Shown here: in pieces, positions 8,302 to 17,573 of the stretch
How the letters are laid out: each line of letters begins with the position of its first letter
Numbering within the stretch: position 1 is the stretch's first letter
Assembly (NCBI GenBank): GCA_947497755.1
Contig: CANMHT010000002.1
Span: 558,001-622,000, forward strand
Origin: an uncultured Polaribacter sp.
Lineage (GTDB): Bacteria > Bacteroidota > Bacteroidia > Flavobacteriales > Flavobacteriaceae
Length of the DNA stretch: 64,000 nt
Reading direction: 5' to 3'
The notes under the pieces: generated by a model
The model's input: only the letters and a program-made list of their open reading frames with translations
Database searches by the model: none
What the model was told of the DNA's origin: nothing
Position numbers and translations under genes: made by a program

Positions 8302-9885
8302 ATGATTACAGGAAAAAATTATATAGGAAATTCACTTTCTGCAAACGGGAACAAAACATTTACAACGTTTAATCCACAAACAAATACAGAAAATGCTTCT
8401 GTCTTTACAGAGGCTACTGCAGAAGAAATTAATCAAGCAGCAATTCTAGCCAATCAAGCTTTTCAGTCGTATTCTAAAAAGTCAGGAAAAGAAAAAGCAG
8501 CTTTTTTAAGAGCAATTGCTGATGAAATTGAAGCTTTAGGAGAAGCTCTAATAGAAGTATATACTTCAGAATCTGGATTACCAGCAGGAAGAGCAATGGG
8601 AGAAAGAGGAAGAACTGTTGGGCAATTAAGAGCTTTTGCTTTACATGTAGAAGAAGGTTCTTGGGTAGAAGCTTCAATTGATACTGCGCAACCAGAACGT
8701 CAACCAATTCCAAAAGTTGATTTACGTAAAATGAATGTGCCTTTAGGACCAATTGTTGTGTTTGGGGCGTCTAATTTTCCGTTAGCATTTTCTACAGCTG
8801 GTGGAGATACAGCAGCAGCTTTAGCAGCTGGTTGTCCTGTAATTGTTAAATCACATCCAATGCATGCAGGTACTGGAGAATTGGTAGCATCAGCTGTGTT
8901 AAAAGCCGCTGAGAAAACAGGAATGCCAAACGGTGTCTTTTCAAACTTAAATAGTAGCGGAATTGAAGTTGGACAACAATTAGTACAACATCCAGCAGTA
9001 AAAGGAGTTGGATTTACAGGAAGTATTAGAGGAGGAAGAGCCTTATTCGATTTAGCAGCACAACGACCAGAACCAATTCCAGTTTTTGCAGAAATGGGAT
9101 CTATAAACCCAGTAGTATTATTACCAGAAGCTTTAAATACTGGAGCAGCAAGTTGGGCAACAACTTATGCAGGTTCTATTACTTTAGGAGCAGGGCAGTT
9201 TTGTACAAACCCAGGTTTATTGTTAGGAATCAAAGGAGAAGGATTGGATCAATTTGGACAAACACTAGCAGAAGAAATTGTAAAAGTAACGCCAACTTGT
9301 ATGTTGCACCCAAATATTTATGGCGCATATGAAGCAGGTAAGGAAAGAGCAGTGTCGCAAGAAGGATTAGAAGTTATTGCTGCTTATAATGATGAGGTTT
9401 CTGCAAACTACGGACGCCAAATTGTTTCTAAAGTTGCAGGAAAAACGTTCTTAGAAAACCCAACATTACATCATGAAGTTTTTGGGCCGTTTTCTTTATT
9501 AGTAGAATGTGAAAATGAAAGTCAATTAGAAGAAATTATAACAAAGTTAGAAGGGCAATTAACAGGAACAATTATTGCTTCTGAGACAGAAATTGCAGCA
9601 AATTCTGGTATTGTAAATGCATTGCAAAACAGAGTAGGTAGAATTATTTTTAACGGTGTTCCAACAGGAGTAGAAGTATGTCCATCAATGTTACACGGTG
9701 GTCCTTACCCAGCATCAACAGATGCAAGGTTTACTGCAGTTGGAGTAGATTCTATTAAGCGTTGGGTTAGACCATTTAGTTTCCAAGCTTGGCCAGATAA
9801 TTTATTGCCTGAAGAATTAAGAAATGAAAATCCATTGGAAATTTTAAGAAATATAAATGGAATAAAAACAACAGATAAACTATAA
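8302..9885 (+). CDS. NADP-type aldehyde dehydrogenase, likely 2-oxoglutarate-semialdehyde (2,5-dioxovalerate) dehydrogenase
   Basis: 527 residues. Catalytic Cys301 in GAGQFCTNPG, general base Glu264 in VFAEMGS, Asn158 in FGASNFP and Lys183 in IVKSHP, with the FTGS motif near 238-241. Length and the GQFCTNPG motif fit the alpha-ketoglutaric semialdehyde dehydrogenase group that completes hydroxyproline, arabinose and glucarate catabolism. Context (deaminase before, 4-hydroxyproline epimerase after) points to the final step of the 4-hydroxyproline route, giving 2-oxoglutarate. Cytoplasmic. It is also the only aldehyde dehydrogenase seen in the window, so it could be tested on 2-aminoadipate semialdehyde. 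Confidence 0.88.
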   Translation: MITGKNYIGNSLSANGNKTFTTFNPQTNTENASVFTEATAEEINQAAILANQAFQSYSKKSGKEKAAFLRAIADEIEALGEALIEVYTSESGLPAGRAMGERGRTVGQLRAFALHVEEGSWVEASIDTAQPERQPIPKVDLRKMNVPLGPIVVFGASNFPLAFSTAGGDTAAALAAGCPVIVKSHPMHAGTGELVASAVLKAAEKTGMPNGVFSNLNSSGIEVGQQLVQHPAVKGVGFTGSIRGGRALFDLAAQRPEPIPVFAEMGSINPVVLLPEALNTGAASWATTYAGSITLGAGQFCTNPGLLLGIKGEGLDQFGQTLAEEIVKVTPTCMLHPNIYGAYEAGKERAVSQEGLEVIAAYNDEVSANYGRQIVSKVAGKTFLENPTLHHEVFGPFSLLVECENESQLEEIITKLEGQLTGTIIASETEIAANSGIVNALQNRVGRIIFNGVPTGVEVCPSMLHGGPYPASTDARFTAVGVDSIKRWVRPFSFQAWPDNLLPEELRNENPLEILRNINGIKTTDKL

Positions 9886-9888
9886 CAT

Positions 9889-11610
9889 ATGAAAATCATA
9901 AAACTCTTTGGACTTTTTTTAGCACTTAGCTTTGTGGCTTGTAAGAACACTTCGTCAAGTGAAGAACTACAATCTTTAATTGCAGCTTATGAAGAGCCCA
10001 GAGAGTATGATTTTAAACGAACAACATCGGTAGAAAATACTGCAAAGTATTACGAGTTAGAAGCAACATTTTCTAAAGAGTTATTAGCTAAATTAGAAAA
10101 GATTACTACTGATAAACTAACAGAAACTGAGCAAATTTCTCATGAACTATTGATGTTTGTTTTACAAAACAAAATTGCACAACATCAATTTAAAATGTAT
10201 TTAAACCCGATTACTTCAGAATCGGCTTTTCATTTAAGATTGAGTAGAATGGCCAATAGATCATTCAAAAATGAAAAAGACATTACAAGCTATTTAAAAG
10301 ATTTAGAAAGCTTACCTAAACGAGTTGATTATAATCTTGAATTATTAAGAGCTGGAATTAAAGAAGGAATCTCACAACCAAAAGCAGTATTTAATGAGTA
10401 TGAGAAAACCTACGATAAACACATTGTTTCTGAAGTTGCAAAAAGCGAGTTTTACAAACCATTTTTAAAATTACCAGCGTCTTTATCAGCATCAAAAAAA
10501 GAAGATATACTTGCAAAAGCTAAAATTAGTGTTCAAAAAAATGCAATTGATCAGTATCAAAAAATCAAAACTTTTTTTGAAGAAGAGTACTTTCCAAATA
10601 CAAGAAAAGGATTAGGAGTAACAACAACTCCAAACGGAAAAGCTTTTTATCAAAACAGAATCAACTATTATACAACAAGCACAAAGTATACAGCAGAAGA
10701 TATACATCAAATTGGATTAAAAGAAGTTGCCAGAATTAAAGCGGCAATGCAAGAAATTATAAAAGAATTAGGTTTTAAAGGTTCTTTTGCCGATTTTTTT
10801 AAGTTTTTAAGAACAGACAAACAATTTTATGCAAAAACGCCAAAGGAATTGTTAATGTATGCGAGAGATATTTCAAAAAGAATTGATGCAGAGCTCCCAA
10901 AATATTTTAAAACCTTACCAAGAAAACCTTATGGAGTAGTACCAGTTCCAGCAGCAATAGCTCCAAATTATACATCAGGAAGATATTCTGGTTCTTATAG
11001 CGAAACAACTGCAGGATATTATTGGGTAAATACATACAATTTACCAAGTAGAACGTTGTATACCATTCCAGCATTAACAGCTCATGAAGCAGTTCCAGGA
11101 CATCATTTACAAATATCATTAAATAACGAATTGCCAAAAAGCATTCCGGCATTTAGAAGAGGTTTGTATTTGTCTGCCTATGGAGAAGGATGGGGATTGT
11201 ATGCTGAAACCTTAGCAGATGAAATGGGAATTTATACCACACCTTATGAGAAATTTGGAAAACTAACTTATGAGATGTGGAGAGCTTGTAGACTGGTAGT
11301 TGATACAGGAGTGCATGCTTTAGGATGGACACGCCAACAAGTATTGGATTATATGGCGGCAAATACAGCACTTTCTTTACATGAAGTTAGAACAGAAACA
11401 GACAGGTATATTTCTTGGCCAGGACAAGCATTGTCTTATAAAATTGGAGAAATAAAAATTAGACAATTGCGTAAAGAGGCAGAAACTGTTTTAGGAGATA
11501 AATTCAACATTCGTGATTTTCATGAAATCATTTTAGAAGAAGGAACCGTAACACTGTCAATATTAGAAAAAAGAGTAAAAAAATACATAGATAACAATAA
11601 GAATGAGTAG
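9889..11610 (+). CDS. DUF885-family putative metallopeptidase lipoprotein
   Basis: 573 residues. N-terminal lipoprotein signal ending in FVAC (Cys19). The DUF885 zinc-site-like motif HEAVPGHHLQ occupies residues 399-408 with His399, Glu400 and His405, followed by a YGEGWGLYAE segment that supplies the downstream acidic residues of this family. DUF885 proteins are thought to be zinc peptidases/carboxypeptidases, but most are uncharacterised. It begins three bases after the aldehyde dehydrogenase stop and overlaps the epimerase start by 8 bases (ATGAGTAG), so it is inside the hydroxyproline operon. A role in trimming proline- or hydroxyproline-rich peptides in the periplasm is inferred. Confidence 0.85.
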   Translation: MKIIKLFGLFLALSFVACKNTSSSEELQSLIAAYEEPREYDFKRTTSVENTAKYYELEATFSKELLAKLEKITTDKLTETEQISHELLMFVLQNKIAQHQFKMYLNPITSESAFHLRLSRMANRSFKNEKDITSYLKDLESLPKRVDYNLELLRAGIKEGISQPKAVFNEYEKTYDKHIVSEVAKSEFYKPFLKLPASLSASKKEDILAKAKISVQKNAIDQYQKIKTFFEEEYFPNTRKGLGVTTTPNGKAFYQNRINYYTTSTKYTAEDIHQIGLKEVARIKAAMQEIIKELGFKGSFADFFKFLRTDKQFYAKTPKELLMYARDISKRIDAELPKYFKTLPRKPYGVVPVPAAIAPNYTSGRYSGSYSETTAGYYWVNTYNLPSRTLYTIPALTAHEAVPGHHLQISLNNELPKSIPAFRRGLYLSAYGEGWGLYAETLADEMGIYTTPYEKFGKLTYEMWRACRLVVDTGVHALGWTRQQVLDYMAANTALSLHEVRTETDRYISWPGQALSYKIGEIKIRQLRKEAETVLGDKFNIRDFHEIILEEGTVTLSILEKRVKKYIDNNKNE

Positions 11611-12613
11611 AAAAACATTTTTTTGTGTGGATGCACATACTTGTGGTAATCCAGTAAGAGTGGTAGCAGGTGGAGGACCAAATTTAGAAGGAGCAACGAT
11701 GAGTGAAAAGCGTCAGCACTTTTTAAAAGAATACGATTGGATTCGAAAAGGTTTAATGTTTGAACCTCGTGGACATGATATGATGAGTGGAAGTATTTTA
11801 TATCCACCACACAACCCAGAAAATGATTTTGCCATTTTATTTATAGAAACCTCTGGTTGTTTGCCAATGTGCGGACATGGAACTATAGGAACCATTACTA
11901 TTGCCATAGAAGAAGGTTTGGTTACTCCAAAAGTACCAGGTAAAATCAGGATGGAAGCTCCAGCAGGTTTGGTGCAAATTGAATATGGTCAAACTGGAAA
12001 AAAAGTAGATTGGGTAAAGCTAACCAATGTAAAAAGTTATTTAGCAGCAGAAGGGTTAACAATTGATTGCCCTGAACTTGGAGAAATTACTTTTGATGTT
12101 GCTTATGGAGGAAATTATTATGCAATTGTAGACCCGCAAAAGAATTTTTCTGGCGTACATGATTTTACAGCAAGTAAAATTATTCAGTATTCACAAGTAG
12201 TACGTGCTCGAATTAATGAGAAGTATCCAGATATGTTTATTCACCCAGAGAACGACACAATTAGAGATGTATCTCATATGTTATGGACAGGAGATCCAAT
12301 TGATCCGACTTCATCTGGACGTAATGCTGTTTTTTATGGTGATAAAGCCATAGATAGAAGTCCGTGTGGAACAGGAACTTCTGCTAGAATTGCACAATTA
12401 CATGCCAAAGGAAAATTAAAAAAAGGAGAAGCATTTATTCATGAAAGTTTTATCGGAAGTAAGTTTATTGGACGTGTTGAAGAGGAAACAACTTTAGATG
12501 GTAAAACAGCTATTGTTCCAAGTATTCAAGGTTGGGCAAAAGTATATGGATATAACAATATTGTTATTGATGATGAAGATGATCCGTATGCACACGGATT
12601 TCAAGTAATTTAA
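11603..12613 (+). CDS. 4-hydroxyproline 2-epimerase (proline racemase family, Cys/Cys)
   Basis: 336 residues. Both catalytic cysteines of the proline racemase fold are present: Cys90 in MCGHGTIG and Cys255 in DRSPCGTGTSA. HypE enzymes interconvert trans-4-hydroxy-L-proline and cis-4-hydroxy-D-proline, the entry step of bacterial 4-hydroxyproline catabolism. Assignment over proline racemase rests on context: the deaminase, semialdehyde dehydrogenase and D-amino-acid flavoenzyme are in the same run. The start overlaps the DUF885 stop by 8 bases. A paralogue at 34924-35991 has Thr at the second catalytic position and serves the 3-hydroxyproline route. Confidence 0.9.
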   Translation: MSRKTFFCVDAHTCGNPVRVVAGGGPNLEGATMSEKRQHFLKEYDWIRKGLMFEPRGHDMMSGSILYPPHNPENDFAILFIETSGCLPMCGHGTIGTITIAIEEGLVTPKVPGKIRMEAPAGLVQIEYGQTGKKVDWVKLTNVKSYLAAEGLTIDCPELGEITFDVAYGGNYYAIVDPQKNFSGVHDFTASKIIQYSQVVRARINEKYPDMFIHPENDTIRDVSHMLWTGDPIDPTSSGRNAVFYGDKAIDRSPCGTGTSARIAQLHAKGKLKKGEAFIHESFIGSKFIGRVEEETTLDGKTAIVPSIQGWAKVYGYNNIVIDDEDDPYAHGFQVI

Positions 12614-12679
12614 CTTGACGAAATTGTCTTTTGTTAAACTACAACATTAACATTAAATCGTTATTTAAAATATAAAATT

Positions 12680-14944
12680 ATGAAGTTTTTTAAACCAGTA
12701 TTTGGGATATTAGCAGCCTTGTTTATTGTGTCATGCTCAAACACAAGCAACGAAATTTCTAAAGAGAATTATAAAAGTGCCGTAAGTTTTATGTATGCAA
12801 ACTACAACAACAAAACGGCTTTTAATTTAAATACAAGAGTCAATTGGTTTAAAGACAATTCGGGGTGTTGGTTTGTAGATTATAGCAAAGATGTGAAGCA
12901 ATATAAAACAGTCTCTTTTGGAAGTGATGAAGTAGTACCATTATTTGATCACGCTAAGCTAGCCGAATCTTTGAATAAAATTGAAGGAGTAGAGGTAACT
13001 AAAGAAACACTTTCTTTATCTAATATTCAAAGAGTCAAAGAAGGATTAAGTTTTAGTTTTAAAAATAAAAGCTATAAAGTCAATCTAACTACTTACGAAC
13101 TAACAAAACAAGAAGAGAAAAAGACAAAGTCACAAAATCAGTTTGAGAGTGTTTCTCCAGATGGGAAATGGGTTGCCTATGTGAAAAACTATAACCTTTA
13201 TATCAAATCAACTAAAACAAATAGAGAATATCAACTTAGTCGTAATGGTAAAAAAGGCTACGAATATGCATCTTGGTATGGTTGGTACGATAAAATGGAA
13301 GGAGAAAATGGAGAAAGACCAAAACGTTTTTATGTAGATTGGTCTGAGGATTCTAAATGGATTTCTACAGATATTGTTGATACACGTAATGCAGAAAAAA
13401 TGTATTTGCTAGACTGGAGCCAAGATGACTTATACAAACCAGCATTGTTGTCATATTATAGAGGTTCTCCTGGCGATACTACTATGGTAAAAATTACACC
13501 TGTATTTTACAATATAGCAACCAAAAAGGAAGTGAAAACAAACTTGCCTACTCATACACATATCAATTCTGTAGGAAAACGTTGGACAGAAAAATCGGGA
13601 GTATTATTGGCAGAAATTCCATATAGAGGATATCAAAAAAATGAGGTTGTACAAGTAGATTTAAATACAAGAAAATCAAAAACCTTAATAACAGAAACTT
13701 CTAAAACCAATATTGATAATTTTGAATATCGTTTTTTAGAAGATGTACAAAAAGTATTGTTTTTATCAGAACGTTCTGGCTGGAGACAGTTGTATTTGTA
13801 TAATCTAAAAACTGATAAAACTAGACGATTAACGAGCGATAATTATTATGTAAACGGGATACAGTATATTGATGAAAAAAACGAAACAATTTATTATTTA
13901 GCTTCTGGAAAAGAGGAAGGGAACAACCCTTATCATCAGCAAGTATATAAGGTGAATTTTAAAGGAGAAGAAACATTGTTAACTCCAGAGTTATTACATC
14001 ATCAAGTACGATTTTCTGCTGATGGAAAATATTTTGCAGATAATATATCATCTATAACAGAACCGACAAAAACAGTATTAAGAGAAGCTGCAACAGGAAA
14101 AATAATTGCAACATTAACTACTGCTGATATTTCTGAAGCAGAAAGTAGAGGATATACAAAACCAGAGCCGTTTTCTTTAACTGCTAAAGACGGAAAAACA
14201 ACAATTTATGGTGCTTTTTGGAAGCCAACAAATTTTGATGCGTCAAAAAAATATCCAATAGTTGATGCGACTTATACAGGCCCTCATACGCAACGTTTTC
14301 CAAAGTCGTTCGACAATGTATTTAGCAATCAATCTTTGGCAGAGTTAGGTTTTATTGTGGTAAGAATTGATGGATTAGGAACTTCTGGGCGTTCTAAAGA
14401 ATTTCACAATCATTCGTATAAGGATATGGGAAATAATTTAGAAGATCATGTCTTGGCAATTAAACATTTGGCAAAAAAATATTCTTGGATAGATGTCGAC
14501 AAAGTCGGAATTTATGGACATTCTGCAGGTGGATTTGATACCGGAAGAGCATTGTTAGCTTTTCCAGAATTTTATAAGGTGGGTGTAGCAAGTTCTGCTG
14601 ATCATGATTTTAGAATGGAAAAAGCTTGGTGGCCAGAGATGTATCAAGGTTGGCCAGTAGATAAAACCTATCACGAAGTTTCAAATATTACCAATGCATC
14701 TAACTTACAAGGGAAATTATTATTAGCTCATGGAGGTTTGGATGATAATGTAAATCCATCAGCAACTTTTAAGTTAGCAGAAGCACTTATTAAAGCAGAT
14801 AAAGATTTTGATTTGCTAATTTTACCAAGCCAAAGACATGGATATTCTGGAGAACACAGAAAATATTTTATGAAAAAAAGGTGGAATTATTTTGTTGAAC
14901 ACTTAGGAAATAATACGCCAATTTGGAATTTTAGTTGGGAGTAA
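12680..14944 (+). CDS. S9 family (dipeptidyl peptidase IV-like) lipoprotein
   Basis: 754 residues. Lipoprotein signal ending in IVSC. An N-terminal beta-propeller of the DPP-IV type (about 80-490, with SPDGKWVAYV-type blades) precedes the alpha/beta hydrolase domain. Catalytic triad Ser615 (GHSAGG), Asp688 (GGLDDNVNPS) and His720 (QRHGYSG). DPP-IV enzymes release Xaa-Pro dipeptides from peptide N-termini, a fit to proline/hydroxyproline-rich substrates. The nucleophile motif has Ala where DPP-IV proper usually has Tyr, so specificity may differ. Located in the outer or periplasmic membrane by its lipid anchor. A paralogue lies at 47888-50221. Confidence 0.9.
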   Translation: MKFFKPVFGILAALFIVSCSNTSNEISKENYKSAVSFMYANYNNKTAFNLNTRVNWFKDNSGCWFVDYSKDVKQYKTVSFGSDEVVPLFDHAKLAESLNKIEGVEVTKETLSLSNIQRVKEGLSFSFKNKSYKVNLTTYELTKQEEKKTKSQNQFESVSPDGKWVAYVKNYNLYIKSTKTNREYQLSRNGKKGYEYASWYGWYDKMEGENGERPKRFYVDWSEDSKWISTDIVDTRNAEKMYLLDWSQDDLYKPALLSYYRGSPGDTTMVKITPVFYNIATKKEVKTNLPTHTHINSVGKRWTEKSGVLLAEIPYRGYQKNEVVQVDLNTRKSKTLITETSKTNIDNFEYRFLEDVQKVLFLSERSGWRQLYLYNLKTDKTRRLTSDNYYVNGIQYIDEKNETIYYLASGKEEGNNPYHQQVYKVNFKGEETLLTPELLHHQVRFSADGKYFADNISSITEPTKTVLREAATGKIIATLTTADISEAESRGYTKPEPFSLTAKDGKTTIYGAFWKPTNFDASKKYPIVDATYTGPHTQRFPKSFDNVFSNQSLAELGFIVVRIDGLGTSGRSKEFHNHSYKDMGNNLEDHVLAIKHLAKKYSWIDVDKVGIYGHSAGGFDTGRALLAFPEFYKVGVASSADHDFRMEKAWWPEMYQGWPVDKTYHEVSNITNASNLQGKLLLAHGGLDDNVNPSATFKLAEALIKADKDFDLLILPSQRHGYSGEHRKYFMKKRWNYFVEHLGNNTPIWNFSWE

Positions 14945-15029
14945 GGTTTATAGTGTGGCAATGTAAAGATGAAGTAATATAGCAATGTAATAATGACATT
15001 GTTAGTATATAATTTTAAAGAATAAAGCA

Positions 15030-16274
15030 ATGAAACATTGCATCGTAATTGGAGGTGGAATTATTGGGCTGAGTACAGCTTATTACCTTCAAAAAGAAGG
15101 ACATCAAGTAACGGTAATCGATAAATCAGATTTTTCATCTGGAGCATCGCATGTTAATGCAGGGTATATTACACCAAGTCATTTTATTTCACTTGCAGCT
15201 CCTGGAATGATTAGTAAAGGAATTAAATGGATGTTTAATTCGGCAAGTCCTTTTTATGTAAAACCAAGATTAGATATCGATTTTTTTAAATGGTCTTTGG
15301 CTTTTAAAAGAGCGGCAACTGCAGCAAAAGTAGAGAAGTCTATTCCGGTGATAAAAGACATTAATTTGTTAAGTAGAGACTTATATGAAGAATTAAAAAC
15401 AACAAATGACTTTAATTTTCATTACGAGCGTAAAGGATTGATGATGTATTATCAAACTGAGAAAGTTGGAGAAGAAGAGTGGAAAGTTGGTCAGCGTGGA
15501 ATAGAAGAAGGATTACAGGTAGAAAACCTTTCTTTAGAAGGAATAAAAAAAATAGAACCTAAGGTCGATTTAAATGTAAAAGGAGCAGTATATTTTCATT
15601 CTGATGCTCATATGACTCCTACAGATTTTATGGCAGATATGTTAAGCTATTTAAAATCTAAAGGGGTTCAGATTGTTGCAAATGAAGAAGTAAAAGATAT
15701 TGTAGTTACCAATGATACAATTACTCAAGTAATTACTAATAAAGAAAATTATAAAGCAGATGAAGTTGTAATGGCAGCTGGAAGTTGGAGTCCATTACTA
15801 ACAAAAAAACTAGGAATTAAGATTCCGATTCAAGCAGGAAAAGGATACCGTATTAATGTGGCTAGAGAAACCAATATTAGTATTCCTGCTATTTTATGTG
15901 AAGCAAAAGTTGCTGTAACACCGATGACAGGGTTTACACGTTTTGCTGGAACCATGGAAGTAGGAGGTATCAATCATGATATCAATCCTGTAAGAGTAAA
16001 TGCCATTGCCAATGCTGCACAGAATTATTACAAAGGATTAGAAATTACATCAGAAGAAAAAGCCAATGCAGCTTGCGGTTTACGTCCTTGTTCTCCTGAT
16101 GGATTGCCTTATATAGGAAAATCTTCTAAATGCAAAAATTTAACCATTGCTGCAGGACATGCAATGATGGGATGGAGTTTAGGACCGGCTACAGGAAAAT
16201 TAGTTTCAGAAATTATATCAAATAAAAAAACAAGCTTAGATTTAGCACCATTTCATCCAGATAGAAAACTTTAA
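15030..16274 (+). CDS. FAD-dependent D-amino-acid oxidase/dehydrogenase (DadA-like), likely D-hydroxyproline dehydrogenase
   Basis: 414 residues. The FAD dinucleotide motif GGGIIG is at 8-13 with a downstream acidic IDK, and the C-terminal DAO signature region ends in ACGLRPCSPDGLPYIG and AAGHAMMGWSLGPATGK. The single-subunit DadA-like form oxidises D-amino acids. In the pathway it would convert cis-4-hydroxy-D-proline to 1-pyrroline-4-hydroxy-2-carboxylate, the step between the epimerase and the deaminase of this same run. The N-terminus is not a signal peptide; such enzymes attach to the inner face of the membrane. Gap of 85 bases from the S9 gene and two bases to the M24 gene. Confidence 0.88.
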   Translation: MKHCIVIGGGIIGLSTAYYLQKEGHQVTVIDKSDFSSGASHVNAGYITPSHFISLAAPGMISKGIKWMFNSASPFYVKPRLDIDFFKWSLAFKRAATAAKVEKSIPVIKDINLLSRDLYEELKTTNDFNFHYERKGLMMYYQTEKVGEEEWKVGQRGIEEGLQVENLSLEGIKKIEPKVDLNVKGAVYFHSDAHMTPTDFMADMLSYLKSKGVQIVANEEVKDIVVTNDTITQVITNKENYKADEVVMAAGSWSPLLTKKLGIKIPIQAGKGYRINVARETNISIPAILCEAKVAVTPMTGFTRFAGTMEVGGINHDINPVRVNAIANAAQNYYKGLEITSEEKANAACGLRPCSPDGLPYIGKSSKCKNLTIAAGHAMMGWSLGPATGKLVSEIISNKKTSLDLAPFHPDRKL

Positions 16275-16276
16275 TT

Positions 16277-17569
16277 ATGAGATACGAATCAATTCCAAAC
16301 ACATTATTTATAAAAAATAGAGCGCAATTTACAGCGCAAATGAAACCAAATACCATTGCTATATTAACATCTAATGACGTAAAGCACAATAATGCTGATG
16401 ATGTGATGGCTTTTGCTCAAAATAATGACCTGTTTTATCTTTCTGGAATTGATCAAGAAGAAACGATTTTGGTATTGTATCCTGATGCTTATAAAGAAGA
16501 AAATAGAGCTATTTTATTCGTAAAAGAAACCAATGAACATATAAAGATTTGGGATGGTGAAAAGTTAACCAAAGAACAAGCTACTGCAGTTTCTGGTATT
16601 GATAGAGTTGAATGGATCAATGATTTTGAAATGACGCTACAATACATGGCTTTTGAAGCTGATGGTTTTTATTTAGGACATAATGAGCACTTAAAACGTG
16701 TTACCAAAGACCAAGAAACCCAACAAGATAGAATGATAGCTTGGTGCAGACAAAAATACCCTTTGCATGACTATTATAGAGCTGCTAAAATTACCAGAGA
16801 TATAAGACCTGTAAAGCACGATGAAGAAGTAGCACAAATTAAAAAAGCTGCAGCTATAAGTGTAGAAGGATTTAAAAGAGTATTAAATGTTTGTAAGCCT
16901 GGGATAAAAGAGTACGAATTAGAAGCTGAATTAAGTTATGTTTTTACAAAAGCAGGAGCAACTAGACATGCTTTTAAACCGATTGTCGCTTCAGGAAAAA
17001 ATGCTTGCGCATTGCATTACAATACTAATGATGATTATTGTAATGATGGAGATATGATTTTACTAGATTTTGGGGTTTGTTATGCAAATTATAATAGCGA
17101 TACTACACGTTGTTTTCCTGTAAACGGAAAGTTTTCTGAGAGACAAAAACAAGTGTATAATGCGGTATTACATTGCTTAAAAGAAGGAAGTAAATTGCTA
17201 AAACCCGGAGTTGCTCATGCTGATTATGAGAAAAGCATGGCTCAGTTGGTAGAAGCACAATTAATTCAATTAGGATTATTATCTGCTGATGAAGTGGCAA
17301 ATCAAGATCCGAAAAAACCATTGTATAAGAAATACTTTATGCATGGAACTGCACATCATATAGGGTTAGATGTACACGATGTAGGTTTGTATTCTAGAGA
17401 TATTGAAGCTGGAATGGTGTTTACATGTGAACCCGGAATTTATATTCCAGAAGAAGGAATTGGTTGTAGATTAGAGAATGATTATTTAATTACTGCTGAT
17501 GGAAATATAAATTTAACAGCAGCAATGCCTATTGAAATTGAAGATATTGAAGCTCTTATGAATAGCTAA
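16277..17569 (+). CDS. M24 Xaa-Pro aminopeptidase (aminopeptidase P type)
   Basis: 430 residues: N-terminal AMP_N domain (about 1-150) and a pita-bread catalytic domain. All five metal ligands are visible: Asp264 (LLDFG), Asp275 (SDTTR), His360 (AHHIGLD), Glu385 (CEPGIY) and Glu400 (LENDYL). Aminopeptidase P removes the N-terminal residue before proline; hydroxyproline is a plausible second residue here. No signal peptide, so it acts on imported peptides in the cytoplasm. It starts two bases after the flavoenzyme, the last gene of the run, and converges on the erythromycin-esterase-like gene. Confidence 0.92.
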   Translation: MRYESIPNTLFIKNRAQFTAQMKPNTIAILTSNDVKHNNADDVMAFAQNNDLFYLSGIDQEETILVLYPDAYKEENRAILFVKETNEHIKIWDGEKLTKEQATAVSGIDRVEWINDFEMTLQYMAFEADGFYLGHNEHLKRVTKDQETQQDRMIAWCRQKYPLHDYYRAAKITRDIRPVKHDEEVAQIKKAAAISVEGFKRVLNVCKPGIKEYELEAELSYVFTKAGATRHAFKPIVASGKNACALHYNTNDDYCNDGDMILLDFGVCYANYNSDTTRCFPVNGKFSERQKQVYNAVLHCLKEGSKLLKPGVAHADYEKSMAQLVEAQLIQLGLLSADEVANQDPKKPLYKKYFMHGTAHHIGLDVHDVGLYSRDIEAGMVFTCEPGIYIPEEGIGCRLENDYLITADGNINLTAAMPIEIEDIEALMNS

Positions 17570-17573
17570 CTTT

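Noticed and set aside
8474..8752. Leucine-rich 92-codon frame on the minus strand inside the aldehyde dehydrogenase gene
   Set aside because: Shadow of a firmly identified gene; low-complexity product with no family features.
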